The notes below the pieces were generated by a model. It was not told the DNA's origin, made no database searches, and was given only the letters and a program-made list of their open reading frames with translations. The translations under genes and the position numbers were made by a program. Below, in pieces: positions 27,150 to 35,779 of a DNA stretch of 64,000 nt; positions within the stretch are counted from its first letter, which is position 1, and every line of letters starts with the position of its first letter. Source of the DNA: Thiorhodospira sibirica ATCC 700588 (GTDB lineage: Bacteria > Pseudomonadota > Gammaproteobacteria > Ectothiorhodospirales > Ectothiorhodospiraceae); contig NZ_MU255056.1 of assembly GCF_000227725.2 (NCBI RefSeq), positions 2,845,828 through 2,909,827 on the forward strand. Direction: 5' to 3'.

Positions 27150-27689
27150 TTAAGCGAGATAATGCACCACGCAATGCAGGCTGCGTTGATCATCGCTGCT
27201 GGTGGGGAAAGTGTGTCTGAGGTGCCAGTAATTGAGCAGACTTTGCATGGCGTCTTCGCGGGCGTTGCTGGCCGGGCTTGTGTCGGGATAAAGCTGTTGT
27301 GCCAGCCATTGCAGGGCGAGCCGTTTGCCATAGAGCTCAGTGTCCAGCAGTGCCCGGCGCAGGCGGTGGGCGGGGAGTGAGGCATGGGCCTCATTTTCCA
27401 GACGTAGCTGCAGACAGCGCAGCGGGATGATCACCTGTTCGCGCCAGCCCAGCAGTGCCTGATCAAGCTGTGCAATCCGTGCGGTCTTGACGCTGCCGGC
27501 CTCCCGGACGGCCTGCCAGCAAAGGGCCAGCAGCCAGACTGGATCAAGATTGCGGCGGTTTTGCAGGTCTTGACAGGCGGCCTCAACGCCGGGGCGGGTA
27601 TACAGGCGACACGCAAATTCCCAGGCATCTTTGGCCGCCAGCAGATGTTGTTGGCGACAGGCGTGTAGCTCGTGTGCAATGGTTTTCAT
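27150..27689 (-). CDS. TIGR02444 family protein
   Basis: The 179-residue protein begins with a region typical of the TIGR02444/DUF2390 family: AWEFACRLYTRPGVEAACQD, then LQNRRNLDPVWLLALCWQAV. It is predicted helical and soluble, with no known function. It is encoded 14 bases after the phosphatase gene on the same strand, so the two are likely one transcript. The C-terminal half is less conserved. Confidence 0.75.
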   Translation of the reverse strand: MKTIAHELHACRQQHLLAAKDAWEFACRLYTRPGVEAACQDLQNRRNLDPVWLLALCWQAVREAGSVKTARIAQLDQALLGWREQVIIPLRCLQLRLENEAHASLPAHRLRRALLDTELYGKRLALQWLAQQLYPDTSPASNAREDAMQSLLNYWHLRHTFPTSSDDQRSLHCVVHYLA

Positions 27690-27703
27690 CGGCTCAACGC
27701 GCC

Positions 27704-28207
27704 TTACAGAGGGTGAGTGGTGCGGATTTCAGCGAGCAGACCGGTGGCGGCATCGGTAATCATATCCAGCACCTGATCAAAGCCGCGTTGGCCGCCGTAG
27801 TAGGGATCTGGCACCTCGCGATATTCATGGCTGCGGGCAAACTCCAGAAACAGGCGCGGTTTGTTGCGGGTGCTCGGCGGCAAAACCGCCCGCACCCCGG
27901 CCAGATTGTCCTGATCCATGACCAGAATATAATCAAACTCACGCCCATCTTCGGCCTCCACCTGGCGGGCGCGCTGGCTGCTCAGATCAATGCCGCGTTG
28001 CTTGGCGGTGGCCATCGCCCGCTGATCCGGCGGCTCACCGATGTGATAGGCGTGCGTCCCGGCAGAATCAATCTCAAAGCGTTCTGCAAGGCCCGCCTCG
28101 GCAACCAGATGCTCAAACACACCCTGGGCCATCGGTGAACGGCAGATATTGCCCATGCACACAAATAAGACGCGGATCTTTGCCTGTGACTCGTTTGTTT
28201 GCGACAT
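27704..28207 (-). CDS. Low-molecular-weight protein tyrosine phosphatase
   Basis: The 167-residue protein has the LMW-PTP P-loop near its N-terminus in RVLFVCMGNICRSPMAQGVF (Cys-X5-Arg-Ser). The general-acid Asp lies in VPDPYYGGQRGFDQVLDMI. Such enzymes dephosphorylate protein tyrosines, often of capsule or biofilm kinases. AGGAGG stands seven bases before ATG 28207. The linked gene downstream is the TIGR02444 protein. No tyrosine kinase gene is in the window, so the substrate is unknown. Confidence 0.93.
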   Translation of the reverse strand: MSQTNESQAKIRVLFVCMGNICRSPMAQGVFEHLVAEAGLAERFEIDSAGTHAYHIGEPPDQRAMATAKQRGIDLSSQRARQVEAEDGREFDYILVMDQDNLAGVRAVLPPSTRNKPRLFLEFARSHEYREVPDPYYGGQRGFDQVLDMITDAATGLLAEIRTTHPL

Positions 28208-28394
28208 AAAGACGCCTCCTGAAGGGTTAAGAATCGGAAAAAAGTGGGTTATCCTTCGGGTTTGTCCTTCAAAACCTGGCCGATCACCCTAACACCTCGG
28301 CCATCCTTAGCGGCCTGAAAGGCCGTATCATGCGCGTACACGCAACCTGCGCGATGTTTTCAGACCAGACAGACTATCTGCCCAAAGGTGCCCC

Positions 28395-30782
28395 ATGCTA
28401 GAGACACTCCAGGCCTTTATTAGCCGCCACCGTGAACCTGCCTATCTCTTGTTGCGTCGCTATTTTAGTGAAAATCGCTGCTTTTTATTGCGTAACGAAT
28501 TGCAAGACGGTCTGCAGGCCCTGATGGCGGATAAAAACCTGCCGGAGCTGGCGCATACCCCGCTGGGCGAAATGATTCGGGATGCCCAAGAAGCGGTGTT
28601 GTCAGCCCCCTGGGTGTATTTTGCGGTCAGGCCGCGTGTCGGGCGCTGGTGGTATCTGCGTTTGCATGTCGATGATTTATATCCCGATAGCGTTGAGGCC
28701 AGCGAGTTTTTAGGCTTCAAGGAGCGCCTGATCAGCGCTCAGGCCGGCACTGAACGGCCTTTGGAGTTTGATATTGAACCCTTTGACCGGGGCTTTCCGA
28801 AATTGCGGGAATCGCGCTCCATTGGGCGCGGCATGGAGTTTTTAAACCGTAAACTCTCCAGCCAGCTGTTTGATGGTGGCGACCAGGGTCTGGAAAAGCT
28901 GTTTCACTTCCTGCATGAGCACTGCTGCGAAGGCCAGATCCTTATGATCAACGAGCGCGTGCGCAACGTCAATGAATTGCGCGGGGTGATCCGCCGCTGT
29001 GAAAAGCTGCTCAATGGTTATGCTCGCCATACCCCCTGGGCCGAGGTGGCGCCGCTGCTGCGTGATGTGGGTCTGGAACCGGGCTGGGGCAGTGATGTCG
29101 GGCGGATTCTGGAAACCCTGCGGCTCCTGTCGGATTTACTGGAGGCGCCCTCACCGGAGACCCTGGAGCGCTTTTTGGCACGGATTCCGATGATTTTCAG
29201 CCTGCTGATTCTCAGTCCACACGGCTTTTTCGGACAGGCCAATGTGCTGGGGCGTCCCGATACCGGCGGGCAGGTGGTGTATATCCTTGATCAGGTGCGC
29301 GCCCTGGAGCGGGAAATGCGCAGCCGCCTGCAGGCCCAGGGGCTGCACATTGAGCCGCGTATCCTGGTGGTCACGCGCCTGATTCCCGAGGCGCAAGGCA
29401 CCAGTTGTGATCAGCCCGTTGAACGGATTAACGGCACCCGCAATGCACAGATTCTGCGCGTACCCTTTCGCAGCAAGGAGGGGGAAATTATTCCCCACTG
29501 GATCTCGCGTTTTGAGATCTGGCCCTATCTGGAGCGTTTTGCCGATGATGTGGAACAGACCGTGCGGGCGGAACTGGGCACCCGCCCGGATTTAATTATT
29601 GGCAATTATTCGGATGGCAATCTGGTGGCCACCCTGTTATCGGCGCGGATGCAGGTGACCCAGTGTCATATCGCCCATGCGCTGGAAAAAACCAAATACC
29701 TGTACTCCGATCTGTATTGGAAAGAAAACGAGGCCCAGTATCACTTCTCCTGTCAGTTTACCGCCGATCTGATTGCCATGAATGCGGCTGATTTTATTAT
29801 CACCAGCACCTACCAGGAAATCGCCGGCACTGATCACAGCGTCGGCCAATATGAAAGCTACAGCGCCTTTTCCATGCCGGGACTGTATCGAGTGGTCAAG
29901 GGCATTGATGTATTTGATCCCAAATTCAATATCGTCTCACCGGGGGCAGATGCCGAGGTGTATTTTTCCTATAAAGACAGCGAGCGGCGTTTACACGGTC
30001 TGCACGATGAGCTGCAGACACTGATTTTTGGCACGCCTTCCGAAGATATGCGCGGCACGCTCAAACACCCTGAGCGTCCCCTCATTTTCACCATGGCGCG
30101 CCTGGACCGGATTAAAAACATCGCCGGATTAGTGCAATGGTATGCCGAAAATGAGGCCCTGCGCGAACAGGCCAACCTCTTGATCGTCGCGGGCTATACC
30201 GATGCCGGAAAATCTGCCGACCGCGAAGAACAAGAGCAGATCGGCTATCTGCATCATCTGTTTACCACCCACGGACTCGATGAACAGGTGCGCTGGCTGG
30301 GCGTGCGCCTTGACAAGGTATTTGCCGGGGAACTATATCGCTTTATCGCTGACCGGCGCGGCGTATTTGTGCAACCGGCGCTGTTTGAAGCCTTTGGTCT
30401 GACAGTGATTGAGGCCATGGTTTCCGGGTTGCCCACCTTCGCCACGCATTACGGTGGTCCGCTGGAGATCATCGAACACGGTCAATCGGGCTTTCATATC
30501 GACCCGATGCGCGGTGATCAGGCCAGCGCCCAACTACTGGCATTTTTGCGCGAATGTGAACAAGACCCGGACTACTGGGTGCGCATCTCACACGGCGGCA
30601 TGGAACGCGTCGAACGTCATTACACCTGGAGCCTCTATGCCCAGCGCATGATGACACTATCGCGCATTTATGGCTTTTGGAAATACGTCACCAACCTCGA
30701 ACGCGCCGAAGCGCGCCGCTATCTGGAAATGTTTTACGCCCTCCAATACCGCCCCCTGGCCCGCAGCCTGACGGGAGAGTGA
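28395..30782 (+). CDS. Sucrose synthase
   Basis: This 795-residue GT-B glycosyltransferase cleaves sucrose with UDP or ADP to fructose and a nucleotide glucose, reversibly. The N-terminal regulatory region is followed by the GT4 core: [57 protein letters not shown] and the C-terminal [20 protein letters not shown], which contains the E-X7-E motif. Length and motifs resemble the bacterial SuSy of nitrifiers and sulfur oxidisers. No sucrose-phosphate synthase, phosphatase or fructokinase-like gene directly adjoins it (a PfkB gene lies 4 kb on). It is followed by a palindrome-rich gap and an IS5 element. Confidence 0.93.
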   Translation: MLETLQAFISRHREPAYLLLRRYFSENRCFLLRNELQDGLQALMADKNLPELAHTPLGEMIRDAQEAVLSAPWVYFAVRPRVGRWWYLRLHVDDLYPDSVEASEFLGFKERLISAQAGTERPLEFDIEPFDRGFPKLRESRSIGRGMEFLNRKLSSQLFDGGDQGLEKLFHFLHEHCCEGQILMINERVRNVNELRGVIRRCEKLLNGYARHTPWAEVAPLLRDVGLEPGWGSDVGRILETLRLLSDLLEAPSPETLERFLARIPMIFSLLILSPHGFFGQANVLGRPDTGGQVVYILDQVRALEREMRSRLQAQGLHIEPRILVVTRLIPEAQGTSCDQPVERINGTRNAQILRVPFRSKEGEIIPHWISRFEIWPYLERFADDVEQTVRAELGTRPDLIIGNYSDGNLVATLLSARMQVTQCHIAHALEKTKYLYSDLYWKENEAQYHFSCQFTADLIAMNAADFIITSTYQEIAGTDHSVGQYESYSAFSMPGLYRVVKGIDVFDPKFNIVSPGADAEVYFSYKDSERRLHGLHDELQTLIFGTPSEDMRGTLKHPERPLIFTMARLDRIKNIAGLVQWYAENEALREQANLLIVAGYTDAGKSADREEQEQIGYLHHLFTTHGLDEQVRWLGVRLDKVFAGELYRFIADRRGVFVQPALFEAFGLTVIEAMVSGLPTFATHYGGPLEIIEHGQSGFHIDPMRGDQASAQLLAFLRECEQDPDYWVRISHGGMERVERHYTWSLYAQRMMTLSRIYGFWKYVTNLERAEARRYLEMFYALQYRPLARSLTGE

Positions 30783-30835
30783 TTGGGCAGGCTAACCGCT
30801 ACCGCCGTCTAACCCGTGGCGACCACTGCAGCCGT

Positions 30836-30858
30836 GGCGGCATCATCTTGATGCCGCC
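30836..30858. repeat. REP-like perfect palindrome
   Basis: GGCGGCATCA (30836-30845) and TGATGCCGCC (30849-30858) are exact complements with a three-base loop. This is the most regular member of the palindrome family also seen at 4076, 26872 and 37866. It lies 53 bases after the sucrose synthase stop and may protect or terminate that transcript. Confidence 0.65.
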
Positions 30859-30866
30859 CCTGCACC

Positions 30867-30923
30867 AGCTACGCATTAAATACGCTTTAAATCCCACGAG
30901 GCCTGTGGCCTCGGTGCGTAGCT
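30867..30923. repeat. Nested inverted repeat beside the IS5 insertion
   Basis: AGCTACGCA (30867-30875) pairs with TGCGTAGCT (30915-30923). Within it GAGGCC (30898-30903) pairs with GGCCTC (30907-30912). The outer right arm overlaps the CTAG target site used by the adjacent IS copy. Confidence 0.55.
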
Positions 30924-30925
30924 AG

Positions 30926-31756
30926 GGGGCGTTAACAATTACTAATTTTTATGTGCCTGATGTAGCATAACGGGATTTGGAGGGATAACGAATGCCCCGA
31001 CTCATGCTGCGAGATGACCCATGGGAGAGACTTGAACCGCTTCTCCCTGGCAAAGTAACCGACTGCGGTGTGACCGCCAAAGATAACCGCCGCTTTATGG
31101 AAGCGGTCCTGTGGATCGCGCGCACCGGGGCGCCTTGGCGGGATCTGCCGGAATGCTTTGGACGCTGGCACACGGCTTACATGCGATATAACCGGTGGTC
31201 GAAAAAGGGGGGTTGGCAACGCATTGCCGAGACGTGGGCCGATGCTCCTGATCTGGAGGCGCTGATGATGGACGGCACTATTGTCAGGGTTCATCCGCAG
31301 GGCGCATCAAAAAAAACGCTCAGGACACCGAGGCGCTGGGCACGTCGCGAAGCGGATTGAGCACCAAGATCCATGCAGCTGTCGATGCCTTGGGCAACCC
31401 GGTGCGGCTGATTCTCACCCCGGACCAGGCCTGTGAATACAGTGTGGCTCCGGCGTTGCTTGAAGGTTTTGCCCCGAACGCGGTACGGGGTGACAAAGGC
31501 TACGATGCGACTGCGCCGAGAGACATCATCCGAGCGGTGGGGGCTGAACCCGTGATTCCCCCGAGGAAGAACCGTTTGGATGTCATCGAGGTTGACTGGC
31601 ACAGCGATAAAGACCGCAACCTTGTCGAGCGGTTTTTCCAGAACATCAAAGCATTCAGACGAATCGCCACGCGCTATGAGCGGCTGGCACGGAATTATCC
31701 GTCGCTACTGTGTCTCGTGTCAGCCTTCGTTTGGCTGGCTTGATTGTTAACGCTCC
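30926..31756 (+). mobile_element. IS5-family (IS427-type) insertion sequence, copy 1
   Basis: The 831-base element is bounded by terminal repeats GGGGCGTTAACAAT (30926-30939) and ATTGTTAACGCTCC (31743-31756), with one mismatch. It is flanked by the direct repeat CTAG at 30922-30925 and 31757-31760. The intact target duplication suggests simple, fairly recent transposition. A near-identical copy is inverted at 62036-62864. Its right target site includes the stop codon of the neighbouring binding-protein gene. Confidence 0.92.
30992..31743 (+). CDS. IS5-family transposase, two overlapping frames (programmed frameshift)
   Basis: Frame A (30992-31360) encodes the N-terminal domain with WERLEPLLPGKVTDCGVTAK and GAPWRDLPECFGRWHT. 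Frame B (31357-31743) holds the rest of the DDE core with GDKGYDAT, VIPPRKNR and DRNLVERFFQNIKAFRRIAT. A run of eight A (about 31309-31316) in frame A would allow a -1 slip into an open frame continuing to B, giving a fusion of about 250 residues. This is the usual arrangement in the IS427 group. The start is ATG 30992, after GGAGGG at 30978-30983. Confidence 0.88.
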
Positions 31757-33619
31757 CTAGGGTGTGTATTTTTGCTGTGACAGCGGGACGTAGTTTTCAA
31801 GCGGGACGGCGCCCAGATTCAAGCCCAGGCGGGTTTGTTCCAGGTTGTGCAGGCGCTGGTCTATAAAGGCCAGGGTCTGGCGGCGAACCAGAAAGGTGTA
31901 TGGCTGATCTTCATAGAGGATGCGCTCGGCCTGATGCCATAGCGGCATCCGCGCATCTTCGTCAACGGTGGCGCGGGCCTGATCAATGAGCTGATCCAGT
32001 TGGGGGTTGCGATAGTTGATAAAATTATCCCCCCCGGCAACGGTTTGGCTGGAATGAAACATCTGGAAGATGTCAGTCTCGACCCCGCTGGTCCAGCCCA
32101 GGGTGATGGCGTCAAAATCCTTGCGGTTGAGCAGATCAATCATCACGGACCATTCGGTGGGGCGGGGCCGTAACAAAATCCCGGCATGGGCATACAGGTC
32201 TTTCAAAAACAACACCATGCGCCGGGTGTCTTCATTGTCCTGGAAAAACACCAGATCAAAGGCAAAGGCCTCGCCAGCGGCATTTTGCAAGATGCCCTCG
32301 CGATTACGGCTACGATAGCCGGCCTCGGCCAGCAGCGCCTGAGCTTTTTCCAGATTAAAGGCATAGGGCGTCAGGCTCTGATCATGCTGCGGACTGCGCG
32401 GATTAAAGGGGCTGATGGCCGGTTCGGCATAGCCTTGCATGATCTCGTTTACGATGCGCTCCAGATCGGTCAGATAGCTCATTGCCTGGCGCACCCGCAC
32501 ATCGGCAAAGCGGGTCGGCTGCTCACCGCGTAGCTGGTTCCAGGCAATGTAGGCATAGCCTGCGGTGGGACTCATGTACTCATAATGGTGGGTGCGCTGG
32601 CGCAGGGCCTGATCGTCGCGCAGCCGCTGATATTCCCGCGAACGGGCACCATAGACATCAATTTCCCCATTGCGAAAGGCGGTCAGGCGCGCACTGTCAT
32701 TTTCAATCACGCGCCACAGCAAGCGCTGAAATGCGGGCTCCACCGGCCCCCAGTAGCGCGGATTGCGCTCCAATTCGACCAATCCCTGATCAGGCGTCCA
32801 GCCGGTCGGATCGGCCAGGCGATACGGTCCTGACCCCAATAAAATCCCGCGCGAACGGTTGAAAACCTCCGGACTTTGCAGATAGGGTTCATAGAAGTGG
32901 CGCGGCAGAATCGCCATCGTGCCCGCCAGTTGCAGGCTGTTGAAGTACGGCTCGGCAAAGCGAAACACCACCTCATGCGGCCCTACGGCCTCGACACTGG
33001 CCAGTTTTTCCAGATAGGCGCGCGCCCTGGGGGCAGCAATCGCCTCATTCATAGTGAAGCGAAAGGAAAAGGCGACATCCTCGGCGGTCAGCGGCATCCC
33101 GTCAGAAAACACCACATCATCGCGCAGCTGAAAATGAATGCTCATGCCATCTTCGCTAAAGGCCCAGTCGCGGGCAATCAACCCCTCCCACTCCAGGCTT
33201 TGCGGATGGCGCGTCAACAAAGACTCCAGCACATAGGCTTGCACCTCGCTGGCATAGGCATCCGAGGATACCAGCGGGGTCAGCGTTGCCAGACCGGTAG
33301 GAAAGGCGCGCACCAGCCAGTCTCCGGGCGCATAATCCGGCTGCTGGGTGGCGGCAAAGGCGCGGGCAAAGGCTGGCGGAATGTCTGCGCTGTCTGTGGC
33401 ATTGAATGTCAGCCCACCCTGACGCACCCGCTGTTCAACACTTTGTACGTGCACCCGCAAGCGGCGCAGATCATCCGCCTGCTCCTGCATCACCCGCTGC
33501 ATATCGGTCATCCGCTGCCACTGCCGATCCACCTGATACATCAGCAACACCAGCAAGATACCCAGCAGCAGCAAGACTGCAAGAAGAATAAAATCTTTGG
33601 CAATCCAACGGTTTTCCAT
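31757..33619 (-). CDS. Membrane-anchored family 5 solute-binding protein with coiled coil
   Basis: The protein of about 620 residues starts at ATG 33619. In place of a cleavable signal it has a strong membrane helix (FILLAVLLLLGILLVLLMYQ, about 10-29) and a coiled coil to about residue 70. The rest is an SBP_bac_5 (OppA/DppA) domain: VESLLT-like N-part, LRDDVVFSDGMPLTAEDVAF, RSRGILLGSGPYRLADPTG and VRQAMSYLTDLERIVNEIM. Family members bind peptides or nickel for ABC transporters. No permease genes adjoin it. The anchor plus coiled coil suggests oligomerisation or a sensory role. Its stop codon lies in the IS target duplication. Confidence 0.85.
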   Translation of the reverse strand: MENRWIAKDFILLAVLLLLGILLVLLMYQVDRQWQRMTDMQRVMQEQADDLRRLRVHVQSVEQRVRQGGLTFNATDSADIPPAFARAFAATQQPDYAPGDWLVRAFPTGLATLTPLVSSDAYASEVQAYVLESLLTRHPQSLEWEGLIARDWAFSEDGMSIHFQLRDDVVFSDGMPLTAEDVAFSFRFTMNEAIAAPRARAYLEKLASVEAVGPHEVVFRFAEPYFNSLQLAGTMAILPRHFYEPYLQSPEVFNRSRGILLGSGPYRLADPTGWTPDQGLVELERNPRYWGPVEPAFQRLLWRVIENDSARLTAFRNGEIDVYGARSREYQRLRDDQALRQRTHHYEYMSPTAGYAYIAWNQLRGEQPTRFADVRVRQAMSYLTDLERIVNEIMQGYAEPAISPFNPRSPQHDQSLTPYAFNLEKAQALLAEAGYRSRNREGILQNAAGEAFAFDLVFFQDNEDTRRMVLFLKDLYAHAGILLRPRPTEWSVMIDLLNRKDFDAITLGWTSGVETDIFQMFHSSQTVAGGDNFINYRNPQLDQLIDQARATVDEDARMPLWHQAERILYEDQPYTFLVRRQTLAFIDQRLHNLEQTRLGLNLGAVPLENYVPLSQQKYTP

Positions 33620-33720
33620 ACACGATTCCGCAAAAATCTCAAAAGGGGTGACCCGGTACGCGCTCCCAAAGGCGTTGAGGTCACATGATGCACCCATAGA
33701 TATTACAGGTTTGGGCGATA

Positions 33721-34152
33721 TTACGAAGGCCCAAGCATGGTACACAACAAAAGGTGACAATCCTCCAAGGCGCGGGTCTTTTCAGCGTCGCTCAAGCGGC
33801 CCTCACCAATCTCGATGCCGATAATGCGCAAACATCGCGGCAAGGCATTGAGCATGAGGCCCAATCCCAGCGTCTCCGATAAGCCTAGATCATGGCTGCT
33901 GGTGGGGCGAACCAGTATGTCCAGTTCGCCGCGTTGCAGCTCCTTGACCTCGCCGGGGCGGAAGCCGCCGCGCATGGCATCCACCAGAATCACAAAATCA
34001 TGCGGATAAAAATGTGACAGCAATAACGCGCCCGGTCGGTCAATGGTTTGTGTGACAACCGGGTAGTGCTGATGATGTTTACTAAAGGTATTAACCGCTT
34101 CCCAGGCAATGGCATCCTCGCCCAGCGGCGAACCGATTCCCATAATTAACAT
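33721..34152 (-). CDS. Hydrogenase maturation protease (peptidase M52 family)
   Basis: The 143-residue protein begins MLIMGIGSPLGEDAIAWEAV, the GxGxxxxxD start of nickel-dependent endopeptidases that clip the C-terminus of [NiFe]-hydrogenase large subunits. IDRPGALLLSHFYPHDFVIL and LVDAMRGG follow, carrying the expected acidic residue. No hydrogenase structural gene is in the window. The histidine typical near the C-terminal third is replaced or shifted (SSHDLGLSE may supply it). It could serve a distant hydrogenase or have another role. Confidence 0.8.
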   Translation of the reverse strand: MLIMGIGSPLGEDAIAWEAVNTFSKHHQHYPVVTQTIDRPGALLLSHFYPHDFVILVDAMRGGFRPGEVKELQRGELDILVRPTSSHDLGLSETLGLGLMLNALPRCLRIIGIEIGEGRLSDAEKTRALEDCHLLLCTMLGPS

Positions 34153-34173
34153 GGCACCATCCTAAATGCTGTT

Positions 34174-34623
34174 TTAATGCAGTGAGCCGGATTCATCTAA
34201 ATCCGCATCAAAGGCCAGCGGCGAACGTTCTGACAGGCTGCTGACATGACGCAACACCATGCGCCAGCCGTCCAGGGTGCGCCGATACACATGGGTAAAG
34301 CTTTGCGTGGTCAGCGGCAAGGCCTCACTGGCATGCGCCAGTTGTTCAATGCCATTGTGAACCGCCATATCCGAGCTGATCAGCCGGATCACCTCGCTGG
34401 GCTGGATCTGCAACGGGCCTTGTCGGGCGAAGGCATGCAACCAGCCTTCAAGGACCGCCGGATAACCGCGCAAGACCCGTTCAGAAAAAGGATGCAGACA
34501 AACGATATGGGCGTCTTCCTGCCAGACATTCATCATCGCATCCAGGTCTGCATTGCGCAGTGCCTGATAATAAGCCGCTTCGGCCTGTTCTGAATTTTGA
34601 AAACGCTGTGGCATAATTTCCAT
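34174..34623 (-). CDS. SnoaL/NTF2-like domain protein
   Basis: The 149-residue protein has the cone-shaped SnoaL/DUF4440-like pattern. An N-terminal helix carries AEAAYYQALRNADLDAMMNV, followed by WQEDAHIVCLHPFSERVLRG and a C-terminal FTHVYRRTLDGWRMVLRHVS. Such proteins bind small molecules or act as isomerases, and the function here is unknown. It is 21 bases before the M52 protease gene on the same strand and divergent from the PfkB kinase gene. ATG 34623 is preferred to the GTG just before it. Confidence 0.78.
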   Translation of the reverse strand: MEIMPQRFQNSEQAEAAYYQALRNADLDAMMNVWQEDAHIVCLHPFSERVLRGYPAVLEGWLHAFARQGPLQIQPSEVIRLISSDMAVHNGIEQLAHASEALPLTTQSFTHVYRRTLDGWRMVLRHVSSLSERSPLAFDADLDESGSLH

Positions 34624-34667
34624 CACTTCGCAAACTTAACGAGCAAACACCAAGGAGTCCCACACGC

Positions 34668-35546
34668 ATGGCGCGCATTCTGGCCATTGGTATTGCCACC
34701 TTAGATATTATCCATGAGGTAGACCATTATCCTGCCGAGGATGAAGAGCTGCGCGCCTTAAGCCAGCGCATCAGTCCGGGCGGCAATGCGGTCAACACTC
34801 TGCGGGTTTTGGCGCAACTGGGCCATCAAAGTCATCTGGCCGCCGTACTCGCCAAGGAGCCCGACGGACAGCGACTGGCTGCCAGCTTAACAGAGCTGGG
34901 AATTGACATCGCTGCCTGCCATTGGCAACCAGGCCGTACGCCGTGCTCCTATATTACCCTGAATCAGGCCAATGGGCTGCGCACCATCCTTCATTATCGT
35001 GATCTGGCGGAGCTCAAGGCAGAACACCTGGCGCAGGTGGCGGTGGAAGAGTACGACTGGGTGCATCTGGAAGGCCGTGATGTGGCCTACACCCTGCCCA
35101 TGCTCAAGGCACTCAGACAGCGCCTCGTGGATCAGCCCATTTCTCTGGAAATCGAAAAAAACCGCGCGGATATCCTGCAACTGGCCGACTATGCCGATGT
35201 GGTGATATTTTCCCGCCGTTTTGTACAGGCGCAAGGGATTGACGATCCTGCGGCATGGCTGCACACCCTGCAGCCACGCCACCCCGACAGCCTTCTGCTA
35301 TGCCCTTGGGGCGAACAGGGCGCCTGGGGCATTGACGCCGACAATGCGCTGATCCATCAAGCCGCCTTTGCCGTGGATCAGGTCATCGACACCCTCGGCG
35401 CCGGGGATACTTTCAATGCAGGAGTCATTGACGCACTGGCCAGCGGTCAGCCCCTGCCACAGGCCCTACGCCAGGCCTGCCAGCTCGCCGGGCGCAAAGT
35501 CGCACAAAGCGGCTTTGCCGGCTTGAGCAATGCGTATCGTGCATGA
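34668..35546 (+). CDS. PfkB family sugar kinase
   Basis: The 292-residue kinase has the ribokinase signatures. RISPGGNAVNTLRVLAQLGH is near the N-terminus, and VIDTLGAGDTFNAGVIDALA, with the catalytic Asp, is near the C-terminus. PfkB enzymes phosphorylate sugars or nucleosides with ATP. The overall pattern resembles ketohexokinase-like members. A fructokinase role downstream of sucrose synthase is an attractive guess but not shown. GGAG precedes ATG 34668 (AAGGAGTCCCACACGC). Confidence 0.88.
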   Translation: MARILAIGIATLDIIHEVDHYPAEDEELRALSQRISPGGNAVNTLRVLAQLGHQSHLAAVLAKEPDGQRLAASLTELGIDIAACHWQPGRTPCSYITLNQANGLRTILHYRDLAELKAEHLAQVAVEEYDWVHLEGRDVAYTLPMLKALRQRLVDQPISLEIEKNRADILQLADYADVVIFSRRFVQAQGIDDPAAWLHTLQPRHPDSLLLCPWGEQGAWGIDADNALIHQAAFAVDQVIDTLGAGDTFNAGVIDALASGQPLPQALRQACQLAGRKVAQSGFAGLSNAYRA

Positions 35547-35779
35547 CACCGCTCAAGCCAGACCCGCACTCCGGCAAGCCCGGTTTGCCCGCATGGCAGG
35601 CAACCTTGACGCCCTGATGGGCGGCTGTCTATGATGCGACTAAGGTAGACTGCTTGCTGAACGAATCTTCGAGTCGCCAAGCCTTGAGGCCAGCTTCGTA
35701 GCCGCCACCGAGATTGGCACATGCCACAGCCATACCTCCTGGCCACGCAAAACACCATACAAAGATAACGGGCAACACT

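Noticed and set aside
30780-30925. Integron attC site after sucrose synthase
   Set aside because: Inverted repeats are present, but the R' and R'' core sites (GTTRRRY and RYYYAAC) are not correctly placed and no integrase is near.
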